Positions 13,430 to 23,223 of a stretch of 64,000 nt of DNA are shown here, one piece after another (within the stretch, counting starts at the first letter, position 1; each line of letters opens with the position of its first letter). The notes under the pieces are model-generated. The model did not search any database. It had not been told where the DNA came from and saw only the letters and a program-made list of their open reading frames with translations. Where the stretch lies: assembly GCA_024138015.1 (NCBI GenBank), contig JAMXBB010000004.1, positions 9,041,821-9,105,820 on the forward strand, in the 5' to 3' direction. Position numbers and translations under genes: made by a program. This DNA comes from Lumnitzera littorea (Eukaryota > Streptophyta > Magnoliopsida > Myrtales > Combretaceae).

Positions 13430-13786
13430 AGGACTCAACTCTCAGGACCAATCACATGGAGTCGAGCTAGAGGATTGAAAGGATTTACATAGAGAATACT
13501 AGCTTAAAACCCCATTTAAGACAAAAATTCCTATTCTGATCTCCATCTTTTACACAATTGCCAAGCTCCCGTAAGTGCCAACACAATTTTCAAGTTGCTA
13601 AGCAGTCATACTAACCTACCAAGCATACATGCCGATCTACCAAATAGCCATGCCTATTGCCAAGCTCTTACCATGATCTAAGCAATATCCAAGTCGACCA
13701 ACTTCAAATGTCTGACCGAGCTGAGCTACCGAGACATCCAACTTGAAGAGTTACCCCAAACTTTGAATATCTCTCAGTATCCGATT
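13430..13786. other. Spacer between gypsy pol remnant and LTR L1
   Basis: The last 230 bases contain CCAAGCTC, CCGAGCTGAGCTACCGAG and similar words, compositionally like the CGAGCT-rich spacer at 16440-18055, but no gene. A piece of that spacer may therefore precede L1, as another does L2. Confidence 0.5.
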
Positions 13787-14320
13787 TGATAGGATTCGGG
13801 GTACTAACCTGTCCAAATTCCGAAGCCTAGCTCATCTACTCTTTACCCGAATATTTCTTTTGATCACTTATTTTTTTACTTATATTATTTAGACTTCTTA
13901 TTTCTTGTATTTTCCTAAATTACCCTTATGTTTATTTTGTATTTATGGAAATGCCACTAAGGCATTCCTTTAGTCATTTTATTTACAAATTTCCTATTAT
14001 TTATAAATAAAACACATATATAGGATTTTAGCAAACTTTGACATATTAATGAAAAAACGCTTAAGACTTTCCTCTTAGAACACTTTCCTCTACCCTCTCT
14101 TATCAATCCCTTTAGGAAGGACTGTGGCAAGCAAACCTATCACTCAGACTAGTACGTTACATTTGGTAAGTCACATCCGACGAGTCATAAGCCGTGTAAG
14201 ATCTCATTGGTGCGTCATATTCAGCTAGATAGCTCACGGATTTGCTAAAACCCCTCTTTTATTATCCTTTTCTTGTTTGTTATGGTACCTCTTCACATGT
14301 ACAACCACGGAGACGCATCA
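13787..14320 (+). mobile_element. LTR L1 (534 bp)
   Basis: It starts TGATAGGATTCGGGG and ends GGAGACGCATCA. The same order of blocks recurs at 18056 and 20212: CCTAGCTCATCTACTC, TTTTGATCACTTATTTTT, TTTGTATTTAT, GCCACTAAGGCAT, TTAATGAAAAAACGC, GTAAGATCTCATTGGTGCG, TGTACAACC. A TATAAATAAAACAC box near 14001 is a plausible promoter. Seven bases downstream, TGGTATTGAAGC (about 14329-14340) resembles the initiator-Met tRNA primer site TGGTATCAGAGC (9 of 12 match), suggesting a 5' LTR. Flanking pentamers (CGATT and GCTTC) do not match. Confidence 0.75.
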
Positions 14321-15089
14321 GCTTCGTTGGTATTGAAGCGTAGTTCCAACAAGGGAGCATGTTAGGTTCCATGAAGTTTTTATTCGTATACTATAAGCAG
14401 CCGCTATGTTCCTCTAATGGCTACCATAGTAAGTATGTTGAAATTACTACTTTGTATTTGGTACTGGTACATTGGTTGGTGTTGTGTCACCAAAGACTCA
14501 CTTATTGGAAATTAGAGGTTTATTTTTAATTCCATACATTGGGGAACCTTACTGGGTTATCTACAATATTCTATGGGGTCATTGAAGATTTAGGTTTTGA
14601 TGATTCTTTCATGGAAAATAATACATTTCACATAAAAAAAAAATGTTCTGGATTAGAATTGTTTGTGATTTCCAATACAGAGTGTTGAAGCACCAGAGAA
14701 AGAATAGTAAATTACTCCTAAGTTTCGACAAATGCACTGTACAGGAATTTCAAGCCTTATCAAAAGGACCATAACTTAGGGTTTTGAATTTGCAAGTGAA
14801 CAGTTATGAGAGTTGCATGGGTTTTGAATTGGGTGCTTAAAAATTGTGAAGCAGGTGTTTGATTTCCTTATAGTACTTGTCACAAATTCTAATTTGGGTA
14901 TTCAATTGTGAACTAAAGGTGTTTAATGGGTAGCTGTATTGTTGTAGCGACAATTACTAGGTGTTTGTGAAGCTGTAACATTTTGGTGTTGTTTACGTAA
15001 AGGTAGCTATTGGGATCTGAGTGCACGGGAAAACAATGGAAGTTCTATATTGAGACTATAATTCTAAAAAAAAAAAAAAAGGATCACAA
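14321..15089. other. Internal region downstream of LTR L1
   Basis: Apart from the possible primer-binding site at its left end there is no recognisable coding sequence. It is T/G-rich with a poly(A) run at about 15067-15080 and reads like an untranslated leader. Confidence 0.5.
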
Positions 15090-15464
15090 GTGAAGGTATT
15101 AGGTTTCATTGCGATTTTTATAGGTATTAATAAGGATCAAAGACCAATCGCACGCTCCCGAGCCCGAAGGCTTTCTCAGATGGTTCGCCGAGTTGTCAGA
15201 GATAAGTTAAGCACCAAGAAGCAGTGCTTACCCCAATCCAATCTGTCGAGCTACTTTGCTTTCCACACTATCCAAGATACTGCTGAGATGACCATCCAAC
15301 ATGCCGAACCAAACCCTCTACTATACACCAATCCAAGCACCACATCTAAATACAGCCATCCCTACAGTGCCGAGGCCAAGCCAACATTGATCAGGAGTCG
15401 ACCATTCGAAGCTAACCCTAAAAATGAGTTGCCCTTGAACCATCCCCAATCCGATCCTAATTAA
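15090..15464 (+). pseudogene. Possible retrotransposon polyprotein tail (124 codons)
   Basis: The frame contains RPIARSRARRLSQMVRR followed by a Ser/Pro/His/Asn-rich region and ends QSDPN at a TAA stop. Short basic motifs of the type TRSRARRL are common in the C-terminal tails of plant Ty3/gypsy polyproteins, shortly before the 3' LTR. That context would fit, because LTR-like sequence with a TATA box follows from about 15480. There is no catalytic motif, so identity rests on this motif and position alone. It could also be a chance frame. Confidence 0.35.
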
Positions 15465-15477
15465 CCTCGAATCGCTG

Positions 15478-16140
15478 TGTTATTGGGACCACAAACAGTA
15501 AAACGCCCGCACATTAGCTGTTTCTTGACATCCATACTATCTTTTCTAATAGTGAATATTCCTTTGTACGATTACGTATTTTTCCTATAAATTATTCTCC
15601 TTTTCTTAGCAGCAAAGGATCCATTTATGTAATTTTCCGTTATTTAGGACTTACCCTAACTGAATATTATAAATACTCACATAATGTAATAGCCACAATG
15701 ATCAGATACAGAGAATACATTGAACTTTTACTCTCTCGAGATAACTGAATATTATAAATACTCACATAATGTAATAGCCACAATGATCAGATACAGAGAA
15801 TACATTGAACTTTTACTCTCTCGAGATAAGTGTCCTTCTTACTCTTGAGCTACTCTTATCTAACCTATTTGAGCATAAACTAATAGCGAGTGAACTCCAG
15901 CTATACTTGTGCGTAATATCAAGTATGACCCAAGCTCATGTGAAGCGTTAGTGTGTCATATTCTTCATCGGTACATGGGAATCCCTACTCAACCTTTGAC
16001 AACCATTTACCCTTCAAGCCATCTCGCAGCCCGAACCCACCCTATTGGCTACGCGAGATATTAAGTTCATGTGTTCATCCACAGAATCTGTATCAGGTAT
16101 TCATATGACTGATTGTACATTATAGTAGTGCTATCATTTC
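15478..16140 (+). other. Possible LTR-like regulatory sequence, family unknown
   Basis: Features typical of an LTR are seen: a TATTATAAATACTC box (about 15664-15677), a following ACATTGAACTTTTACTCTCTC leader-like stretch, and later TTCTTCATCGGTACA. I could not fix TG...CA ends with a TSD. A precise 85-bp tandem duplication lies over the TATA box. Confidence 0.3.
15657..15829 (+). repeat. Perfect 85-bp tandem duplication
   Basis: The block from TAACTGAATATTATAAATAC to TTTTACTCTCTCGAGA occurs twice head-to-tail (15657-15741 and 15742-15826) and the match extends TAA into the right flank. I saw no mismatch, in contrast to the degraded surroundings. It duplicates a TATA-like box. Confidence 0.95.
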
Positions 16141-16439
16141 ATACAGGAGTTGTGAGCTACTGCATGGTGGTTTCTCTAGTGTGGTAGGGGTGGTCAATTT
16201 GTGGTTGCAGTAGTGAAGATTGCAATAGAGTAGTGGCTGTCGTGTACTGCTGTTTCAATGGGGTACCGAGGTGCAAGCTGTTGTGCAAACTACTATGTTT
16301 GTGCTGATTGTTGAGTGCATCGAAGCTCTTTGTGTGAGTGTTGCTGCTCATTTCCGTACTACTGTAGTTTGTGCCGTATTGTGTGGCATCAAGTGTGCCA
16401 ACTGCCAAGTGCTGTAGTGACCAAGCAAACTTGAACCGA

Positions 16440-18055
16440 AGTGAGCTTAAGTGTACGAGCTGTTATGAAGGTATACTGCACTAAATTGTTCAAAGCCTAG
16501 TTTGATGCCGAGCTGACATGAAGTGGACACATGCTATGCTATTGCGTACAAAGGCCATACCGAACTACTGTTGAGTTGTGCCGCACTGTCATGTACTATG
16601 CTTTTGAAGTGTGTTGGTGTATACGTCGAGCTACCCTAACTTGGCGTAGAGAAGTCCAAAGCCACTAAGAACAATTAGTCTTGGATAGCTACCGAGCTGA
16701 AGTGTCAAGAATGCTGTCACGTGACTTGAGAAATTCCTAAGGTGAACTAAGTGAGGCCGAGCTTATAGGTCCAAGTCGAGGTGAATTGTAACCGAGCTGA
16801 AATTGAAGTGTTCAAGCACAGAGCTATTGAAAACAAAAGTGAACAAGAAGCTGTGTTGACGATGAAGAAGTGTCAACAGTAGCGCGGTCTGAGCAAAGTT
16901 ACTCCGAGCCATAGTCTAGTTATTGCCGAACTAAACAGTACGTATACCAAGTTGTACAAATTGCGAGATTACTGAGCTACACAGTTGTTGTCGAGCTGTT
17001 GTGTACTTGCGAATTGAAGTGGCTGACGCTTGCATATATTTGCTGTGCTGTTTTCATAATTGCCAAGCAGCCGAGCTTGTTGTTGTATGTAGTGTGAACA
17101 AATGTAGGCCGAACGAATTGCTATTGCACCCAATTATTTTCCGTGCTGCTAAACTTCAAGTTGGCAAGCTGATTCTAGCTTTGTCCAAGCTGAAGTATGC
17201 ATGAGTTCGTGTTACGCAAAATCCGAACTGTTGTGGGGGCATCAATGATATATACCGAGCTATTAAAGTGCGTAACCGAGCTCAACTGATACAATTGTGA
17301 TTTTAGAACTTTGATCTAAGCTTCTTGAGTATGTGTACCGAAGTGCAGAGGCAATGTAAAGTGCTAAGCTGTTTTGTTGATTGCGTATGTGCTAAGCTGC
17401 GTGTGAAACAGTGATTGTACCGAGCAGAACTGAGTCACGCAATTGTCCTTGTTTCCCGAGCTGTTTAGATTGAAGTCCGAGCTACTGTCACAATTCAAGT
17501 ACCGTGCTGCTGTTTGTGCCGAACTCTCAACTAATTTCGTCCGAGCTGTTGTATGTGTGTACGTAAAGGTCCCGAGGCCTTGTGATTGTGTATACCAATG
17601 TCTTAGTTATGGGTAGTGTTCGGATCAGTGTTGTGCCAACGGTAACAGTTAGCTTTGTATTAGATTGGTGTATGCACTCAATTGTCGAGCTAAAGTTAAG
17701 TAGATATTTGAAGCTGTTGTTCCCCGAAATTGCCAGAACTATAGATTATTCTCAATCCAAACTTCTAGCGCGAGAAAATCCAGGCTGTGCTGCTATATTA
17801 GTTTGCTGTCTATGTAATTGCCAAGCCCAAGTATGTGCCATCTTGTTTGTCTACACGTATTGGATGTGGGGTATTGATCAACCAAGTGACTTGTCAATCT
17901 TGAATAAGTACATTTGAGTCGAGTAGTTACTAATATGCGTATGAATAGAGATGAAGTGTTGTGCTTCTGTAGTAATTGTGTGAGCCTTGTCAAGAGAGAA
18001 ATCAAGTATCGAGCTATTGAGAAGGTAGTGTTCAATTGCATGGTTTATTAGACTA
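16440..18055. repeat. CGAGCT-rich degenerate spacer
   Basis: I count about 15 exact CGAGCT hexamers in 1.6 kb, usually as CCGAGCT(G/A) inside words like GTACCGAGCTG or GTCGAGCTGTTG. There are also many one-base variants (CCGAACT, CCGTGCT, CTGAGCT, CCAAGCT). Random expectation is below one. Spacing is irregular, so it is not a fixed-unit satellite. The words continue at lower density to about 19240 beyond LTR L2 and occur at 13560-13786 before L1. Open frames here (17001-17204, 17582-17917, 17793-18041 minus) have no domain-like features. Confidence 0.8.
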
Positions 18056-18572
18056 TGATAGGGTTCGAAGTACTAACCCCACCAAATACAGAAGCCCAGC
18101 TCAATCACTCCTTATCTGGACATCCCATTTGATCATTTATTTTTGCTTATGTTATTTAAACTTTCTTTTTATTGTATTTTTCCTAAATTACCCCATGCTT
18201 ATTTTGTATTTACAAAAATGCCACTAAAGTATCTTTTTAGTCATTTTATTTACAAGTTTGCCATCATGTATAAATAGAATCTATGTGTAAAGTTTTAACT
18301 AGACTTTGACATTTAACGAAAAACCCTTGAAACTTTTCTCTTGGAAACTCTCTTCTACCCACTCTTATCTATCCATTTAGTAAGGATTGTGGTAAGTAAC
18401 CCTACGACTCAGACTGGTGCGTTACATCTTGCGAGTCTTAAGTCATATTAGATCTTGTTAGTACGTCATATCTAACTCGATAGCTCACAGATTTTATGAA
18501 ACCCCTCATTTTATTTTCTTATTTTTGTTCATTATAGTGCCTCTTCGTACATCTAACCTCGGAGACACATCA
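18056..18572 (+). mobile_element. LTR L2 (517 bp)
   Basis: It starts TGATAGGGTTCGAAG and ends GGAGACACATCA, with the same ordered blocks as L1 and L3 and many scattered substitutions. It has no polypurine tract upstream and no clear primer site downstream. Flanking pentamers GACTA and CTCTA differ. Confidence 0.75.
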
Positions 18573-20211
18573 CTCTAACAGGACGTGTAAACCAAATTCA
18601 TTGATGAACTAAAGTGTGCTTTTCCAAACTAATGCGAACATACGTGAATTGCAGTATTCACGCTCTAGTTTGTTATTTCTGAGCTTTAAACCACTATTGA
18701 GTTTCCTTCTCCAAGCTAAATTGTCTGAGCTAGCTTGTTCAAGCTATCTCTAATCTTAAGTGTAGCAATAGCAAGGGTTAAAGTGCTACAGAAGGAAAAT
18801 CTATCATGTTGTCCATTCTACAATAATTACCAAGCAAATTGCCAAGCGAATTACCAAGCAAATGTGCATGTGTTGAAGTGTATACGTAGCAAGTACTTGT
18901 GCCTTGCTGTCTACTCAAGCGAATTGCCAAGCTAGATTAGGAAGTGATCAAGGTCCAAGCTGCTGCAATTCAAAGTGAAGTCGAGCCACATTGTTTCAGA
19001 AATATCGAGTTGGTATATTCGTAAGATTGTTGGACTGTTACGTGTATCAAGTACGCTATCCTGTCCAAGAATTTTACTGAACTAATTATCCTCGAGCGAG
19101 CTGTGTTGTTCGTCCGAGCTTGTTGACATGTGTACCTTGCAAGCTTACGTACCATACTATTGGTGTTGGTCAAATCAGTAAGTACCATACTGTTGAATAA
19201 CTAAAGTGCCGAGCTCTTGTTTTATTTAAGCATTGTTGAATTGAAATTTATCTGATATGACAACTAAAGCTCAACAAAGGTATTGATATGCACGAGACTT
19301 AAGAAAGAAATCTTCTTATGAAACAAAAAATCCTACTTCCCTTTATGTGTTGGAACAATTAGAGATTCTACTTATTAAGCTCAAGGAGATTAGGGATAAA
19401 ATAAGATAGCAAAAGAACACTCAACTAGAGAATACTGAAGAGGAGAAAGCAAGAAAGAAAGTAAGAGTTGAGAATGAAAAGGAGGTTGATAAGGAGGGAC
19501 AAGGTAAGTTATAATTTAACACCTATGTTCCTAATATGATCTCATTGCCATTGACACTTGGTGCTATTGATGATCACAGGTACTACTATATTAGCTATCC
19601 ACATGCCGGATTCTTTTATGTTAATCCACTAATGAGGTTGTCTAGAGATGATATGTGCTGTAATAGTATTGTGCCTATAAGATGTTGTAGATTGCTTATT
19701 AATACTTTCCGATGTCATGGTGATGAATATTTCTATTTAGGTTAGGTTGTGTTGTTCTTATCCTTAGTTCTCTTACATTGAAAGAATTTGAAGTATATAG
19801 ATGGAGGAGAGAAGAATGGAGTTATGAGGAAGCAAATGAGGTAATAACTACTGAAAATAAAGTACTTGAGGTTGAGCAGGAATTTAAAGTCTTACAAGTT
19901 CAGGTCCCCCAAGCTCATGTCCTATTTAAGCCTGAAGTTATGTTATTCCCCATGATCGATAGCTGCTGGAACTACTTAGGGGTAATTGATAGGATACATG
20001 ATAAGTGGAAGGAAGGGTATTTGATGAAGAGCTTAGTTGATCGTACTCGTGATGAATGGAAAGAGCATCGAATTGTATTTGCTTTGATCATTGAGCTAAG
20101 CTATTGTAGTTTATTTTTGTTTTGCTTTTGTAGATTTGTTTTTGATCCAGGTGGAAGTTGGAGTAGCCAATTATCAAGTTTTAGGTCAAAACCTTTTCAA
20201 GAGGAGGATGA
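18573..20211 (+). other. Internal region between LTRs L2 and L3, with unidentified frames
   Basis: The left third continues the CGAGCT-type spacer. From about 19340 short frames appear. One contains LEQLEILLIKLKEIRDKI, looking like a coiled coil. A second is 19536-19745, with AIDDHRYYYISYPHAGFF. A third, starting at 19778, runs through the right LTR boundary. None matches a retroelement domain I recognise. The purine-rich AAGAGGAGGATGA just before 20212 can serve as a polypurine tract, which makes L3 a 3' LTR. Confidence 0.5.
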
Positions 20212-20248
20212 TGATAGGATTCGAGATACCGACCCAACTAAATACTGA
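19778..20248 (+). CDS. Unidentified 156-codon frame running into LTR L3
   Basis: Charged N-terminal half (EVYRWRREEWSYEEANEV), Glu/Lys-rich middle, then a hydrophobic stretch with RIVFALIIELSYCSLFLF (about residues 98-115) and a tail FDPGGSWSSQLSSF. FDPGG(T/S)WSS-like tails are seen shortly before the 3' LTR in some plant Ty3/gypsy elements, which fits this position. The last 12 codons lie inside the LTR, so the stop is LTR-supplied. Function unknown; it may be a decayed fragment. The upstream frame 19536-19745 could be an earlier part of the same gene separated by a stop and frame change. Confidence 0.35.
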   Translation: MKEFEVYRWRREEWSYEEANEVITTENKVLEVEQEFKVLQVQVPQAHVLFKPEVMLFPMIDSCWNYLGVIDRIHDKWKEGYLMKSLVDRTRDEWKEHRIVFALIIELSYCSLFLFCFCRFVFDPGGSWSSQLSSFRSKPFQEEDDDRIRDTDPTKY

Positions 20249-20729
20249 AGCCTAGCTCATCTACTCTTTACCCAGATATCTCTTTTGATCACTTATTTTT
20301 TTGCTTATGTTATTTAGACTTCCTATTTCTTATATTTTCCTAAACTACCCTCATGTTTATTTTGTATTTATAGGAATGCTGTTAGGGCATCCCTTTAGTC
20401 ATTTTATTTATAAATTTGCCACTGTATATAAATAGAACGCATGTATAAGGTTTTAGTAGACTTTAACATATTAATGAAAAAACTTTTGTGACTTCTCTTT
20501 TGGAAAGCTCTCATTTACTCGCTCTTATCAATCCCTTTAGCAAGGATTGTAGCAAGCAATCCTATCACTCGGACCGATATGTCACATCCGATTATTCGTA
20601 GGCCATGTAAGATCTCATTGGTGTGCCATATCCAGCTAAATAACTTACAAATTTGCCAAAACCTCTTTTATTTTCCTTTTCTTGTCCGTTATAGTGTCTC
20701 TCCATGTATACAACCCTAGAAACACATCA
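20212..20729 (+). mobile_element. LTR L3 (518 bp), probable 3' LTR
   Basis: It starts TGATAGGATTCGAGATACC and ends GAAACACATCA. Block order is as in L1. By eye it is closer to L1 than to L2 in the first 150 bases. A polypurine stretch lies immediately upstream. The outer flank CAAAC matches neither flank of L1 nor L2, so the original partner is unproven. Confidence 0.75.
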
Positions 20730-21114
20730 CAAACTCTAACCTGAACAAGACCAAATCTGCCCAATTCTCATGCCCTCTTCCAACATCCCTTAAGCTTATT
20801 TCTGCAACCATAGGACTTCTCCAAACTCTACATCAACAAGACTAGCTTCTATACATAACGCCAATCACCCCTTAACACATGTTTTCTGGCACATTGTTCT
20901 AAAATGATTCTTTACTTTTCCGTACAGCACATTATTTGTCGTTTTAACCCTCTTAAGAATATTTTAGGAATCTTTTGTACATTGTTCCTTTTTGTCTCTT
21001 CCCCATTCAGTGTAACCCTAATTGAGGTCATCTGAATACCTCACTTTCTTGTACGCAAACAACAAATTACATTATGGATCATTACAAACTTCCTTTCTTG
21101 AGCAACCTTAGCAT
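20730..21114. other. No recognisable gene
   Basis: T/C-rich sequence containing CCTTTTTGTCTCTTCCCC and TGTAACCCTAATTGAGG; LTR-leader-like in composition but without assignable ends. Confidence 0.4.
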
Positions 21115-21348
21115 TCTCAATTACTCCTTAACTCTTATCTATTCTCTTTAGTAAGGAGTAATGGCAAGTAACCCTAGTTCAGCATCCGTAAGTCATATCA
21201 AATGCTTGAATTAGGCTGAATAGGATCAATTGGTGTATCATATTTGATTAGTAGTTGCCCAAATTTGCTAACCCATTTTATTTTTCTTTTCGTTCTCGTC
21301 CGTTGTGATGCTTCTCCATATGTACAACCCCGAAAACGCATTAGTAGC
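21115..21348 (+). mobile_element. Partial fourth L-family LTR
   Basis: This matches the right half of L1-L3. In order: ACTCTTATCTATTCTCTTTAGTAAGGA, then GCAAGTAACCCTA, GGATCAATTGGTGTATCATAT, CCCATTTTATTTTTCTTTTCG, ATATGTACAACCCCGAAAACGCATTA. The left half is missing or too diverged to see. Confidence 0.6.
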
Positions 21349-21417
21349 ACAACTTATTCCTTCAACTCCAACAACCATCAAATCAACAAAAAGGTTAACA
21401 CATCAGACTGAATAGTA

Positions 21418-23223
21418 AGGCTAGCAATATGGGATCCAAACACGATAGACTCGAACACGACAAGACATAATTCAAATGAGTTGGTGTACAAAAAAAATTG
21501 ACACAAAACACAAACGGGTCAAACCCGTTTAGACACGGTGAAATTCATGTCCAAGTTCAAGTCCAAACACTAGACCTATTTATGGAACCCTTTAAATAAA
21601 CAGGTCCTATAAGCAAATACAAGTTTGACCTGCAAACCCAAAAGAAATAGTGAAATACCACACCAAAAGAAATAGTGAAATACCACACCAAAAGATTAAA
21701 AAATAAATAACAAGTCTATTCTTTTCTTTCAACTAAGACAAACCTAAGGTTTTAACTTTCGTTATTCCTATTTCTAACCACTCTTCATCACAACTTTTCA
21801 ATTTCAATTAGTAGGATAAGGGCATCCTCTTCATCAACTTGAAATGTAAATCTTTTAACTTTTGGTTTGGTTTTTTCTTTTTTTCTTTTTTTTTTTTGGT
21901 TCTTTTCCTTTAAATTTTTTTTTGTCTCTTCTTCCTTTACTATTCTTTTATGGTTAGAATATAAATTGTCTGTTTAGGGCTAAGACCTTGGCAAATCACT
22001 TTAGTAGACAATACTGTAGGAAGTGTAAATTAACTTACATTTATCAAATGGCTGGTAGCTATTAGGATTTTTATGATGTGTTAGATTTTTATTATGAAGC
22101 TTTGTTTTGATTTAAAATACTTTCATAATCCGCACATTTAATTAATAAAAAAACAAGCAGAAATAAAATTTTTCTTAGTGTTGCCATCCTCCACTAGAAA
22201 TACCACAACATTAAGATTGTTTATATTATAGGAAATATTACAAATGTTAAGATGGAAGAAAGTAGTACTCCTCAATTTTTTTTAAGAAATTACACTTATC
22301 CCATCCTAAATTATTAAATTACTAATATGAGATTCATATTAATGAACATTTAAAGTAAAAAAGATATAGATAAAATATCAGGATCAAAGTTTAAAAAAAT
22401 AAGAAGAAACACGCATTTTTACAATCTGAATTTCACCCTATTTGAGTTCGAATTCATAAATTAGATTATGTATTAATTGATCTAGCCATATTAAAGTAGG
22501 AATGGTGAAAAAAAAAAGGTTGGTAAATCATATAAAAAAAGGAAATAAGTATAATTGTTTAAAACATATATAAATAGTGCTTATGTCATTGTCACCTCGC
22601 CTATTAATATTGACAGAAAAGAAATTTAATTGACTTTTTTAACATTTTTGGAGTTTAATTACGTAATTTTTCAACCATTATCTAATCTGTTATTAGGTTT
22701 TATTATACAATTCATAACAGATTTTTTTGTTATAAAAGAAAAAACGACATTAAATATAACAAAACTTAAATATAAGTGAAATGAAAATAGACATAGTTTG
22801 CTTTCATGATTGGTTCATATTTCATTGAATACATTTATTTGTCTTTAGCTTTAGATAACGAATGTCAAAAAATACATACACTCCATAAAAATCTTCTATA
22901 TGTTTTTGGAATTTATATAATTTTTTTTATCAAAATTGTAGAAATATACATATAAGATTAGTATAAAATTAAGATGAAATACATAAAGGTTGACCATTTA
23001 AAAGGTAAAGAATAAATTTTTTCGGTTTATTTATAAATTTTAAGCAATATATAGGTCCAACCCAAATACAATATACGTTTATTAAATGAGTCAAATTATA
23101 GATTAAAGTTTTTTTACATAATTAGTAAATGAGTCATATTCGAGTTGAGGTTTTACAAACATGAACCTATTTAGAGACGGACACAAAACACGACACAACA
23201 CGACAACATAAATTGCCAACCCT
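21418..23223. mobile_element. hAT-like non-autonomous DNA transposon (probable)
   Basis: The left end AGGCTAGCAATATG and the reverse complement of the right end, AGGGTTGGCAATTTATG, form an imperfect terminal inverted repeat. Just inside both ends are runs built from ACACGAC / GTCGTGT words and ACCCGTTT or TTTAGAGACGG motifs, as in widespread plant hAT-like families. No transposase frame is present. Flanking octamers (GAATAGTA, ATGGATAA) do not match, so the ends or the insertion site have decayed. The right end abuts the LINE RT fragment within a base or two. Confidence 0.5.
21638..21687. repeat. 25-bp tandem repeat, two copies
   Basis: The unit CCAAAAGAAATAGTGAAATA plus CCACA occurs twice in a row without mismatch, with a third partial start (CCAAAAGA) following. 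Confidence 0.9.

Noticed and set aside
18056..20729. L2 to L3 as an intact small LTR element (TRIM)
   Set aside because: Outer pentamers GACTA and CAAAC differ and L2 has no primer-binding site downstream, so an intact insertion is not supported.
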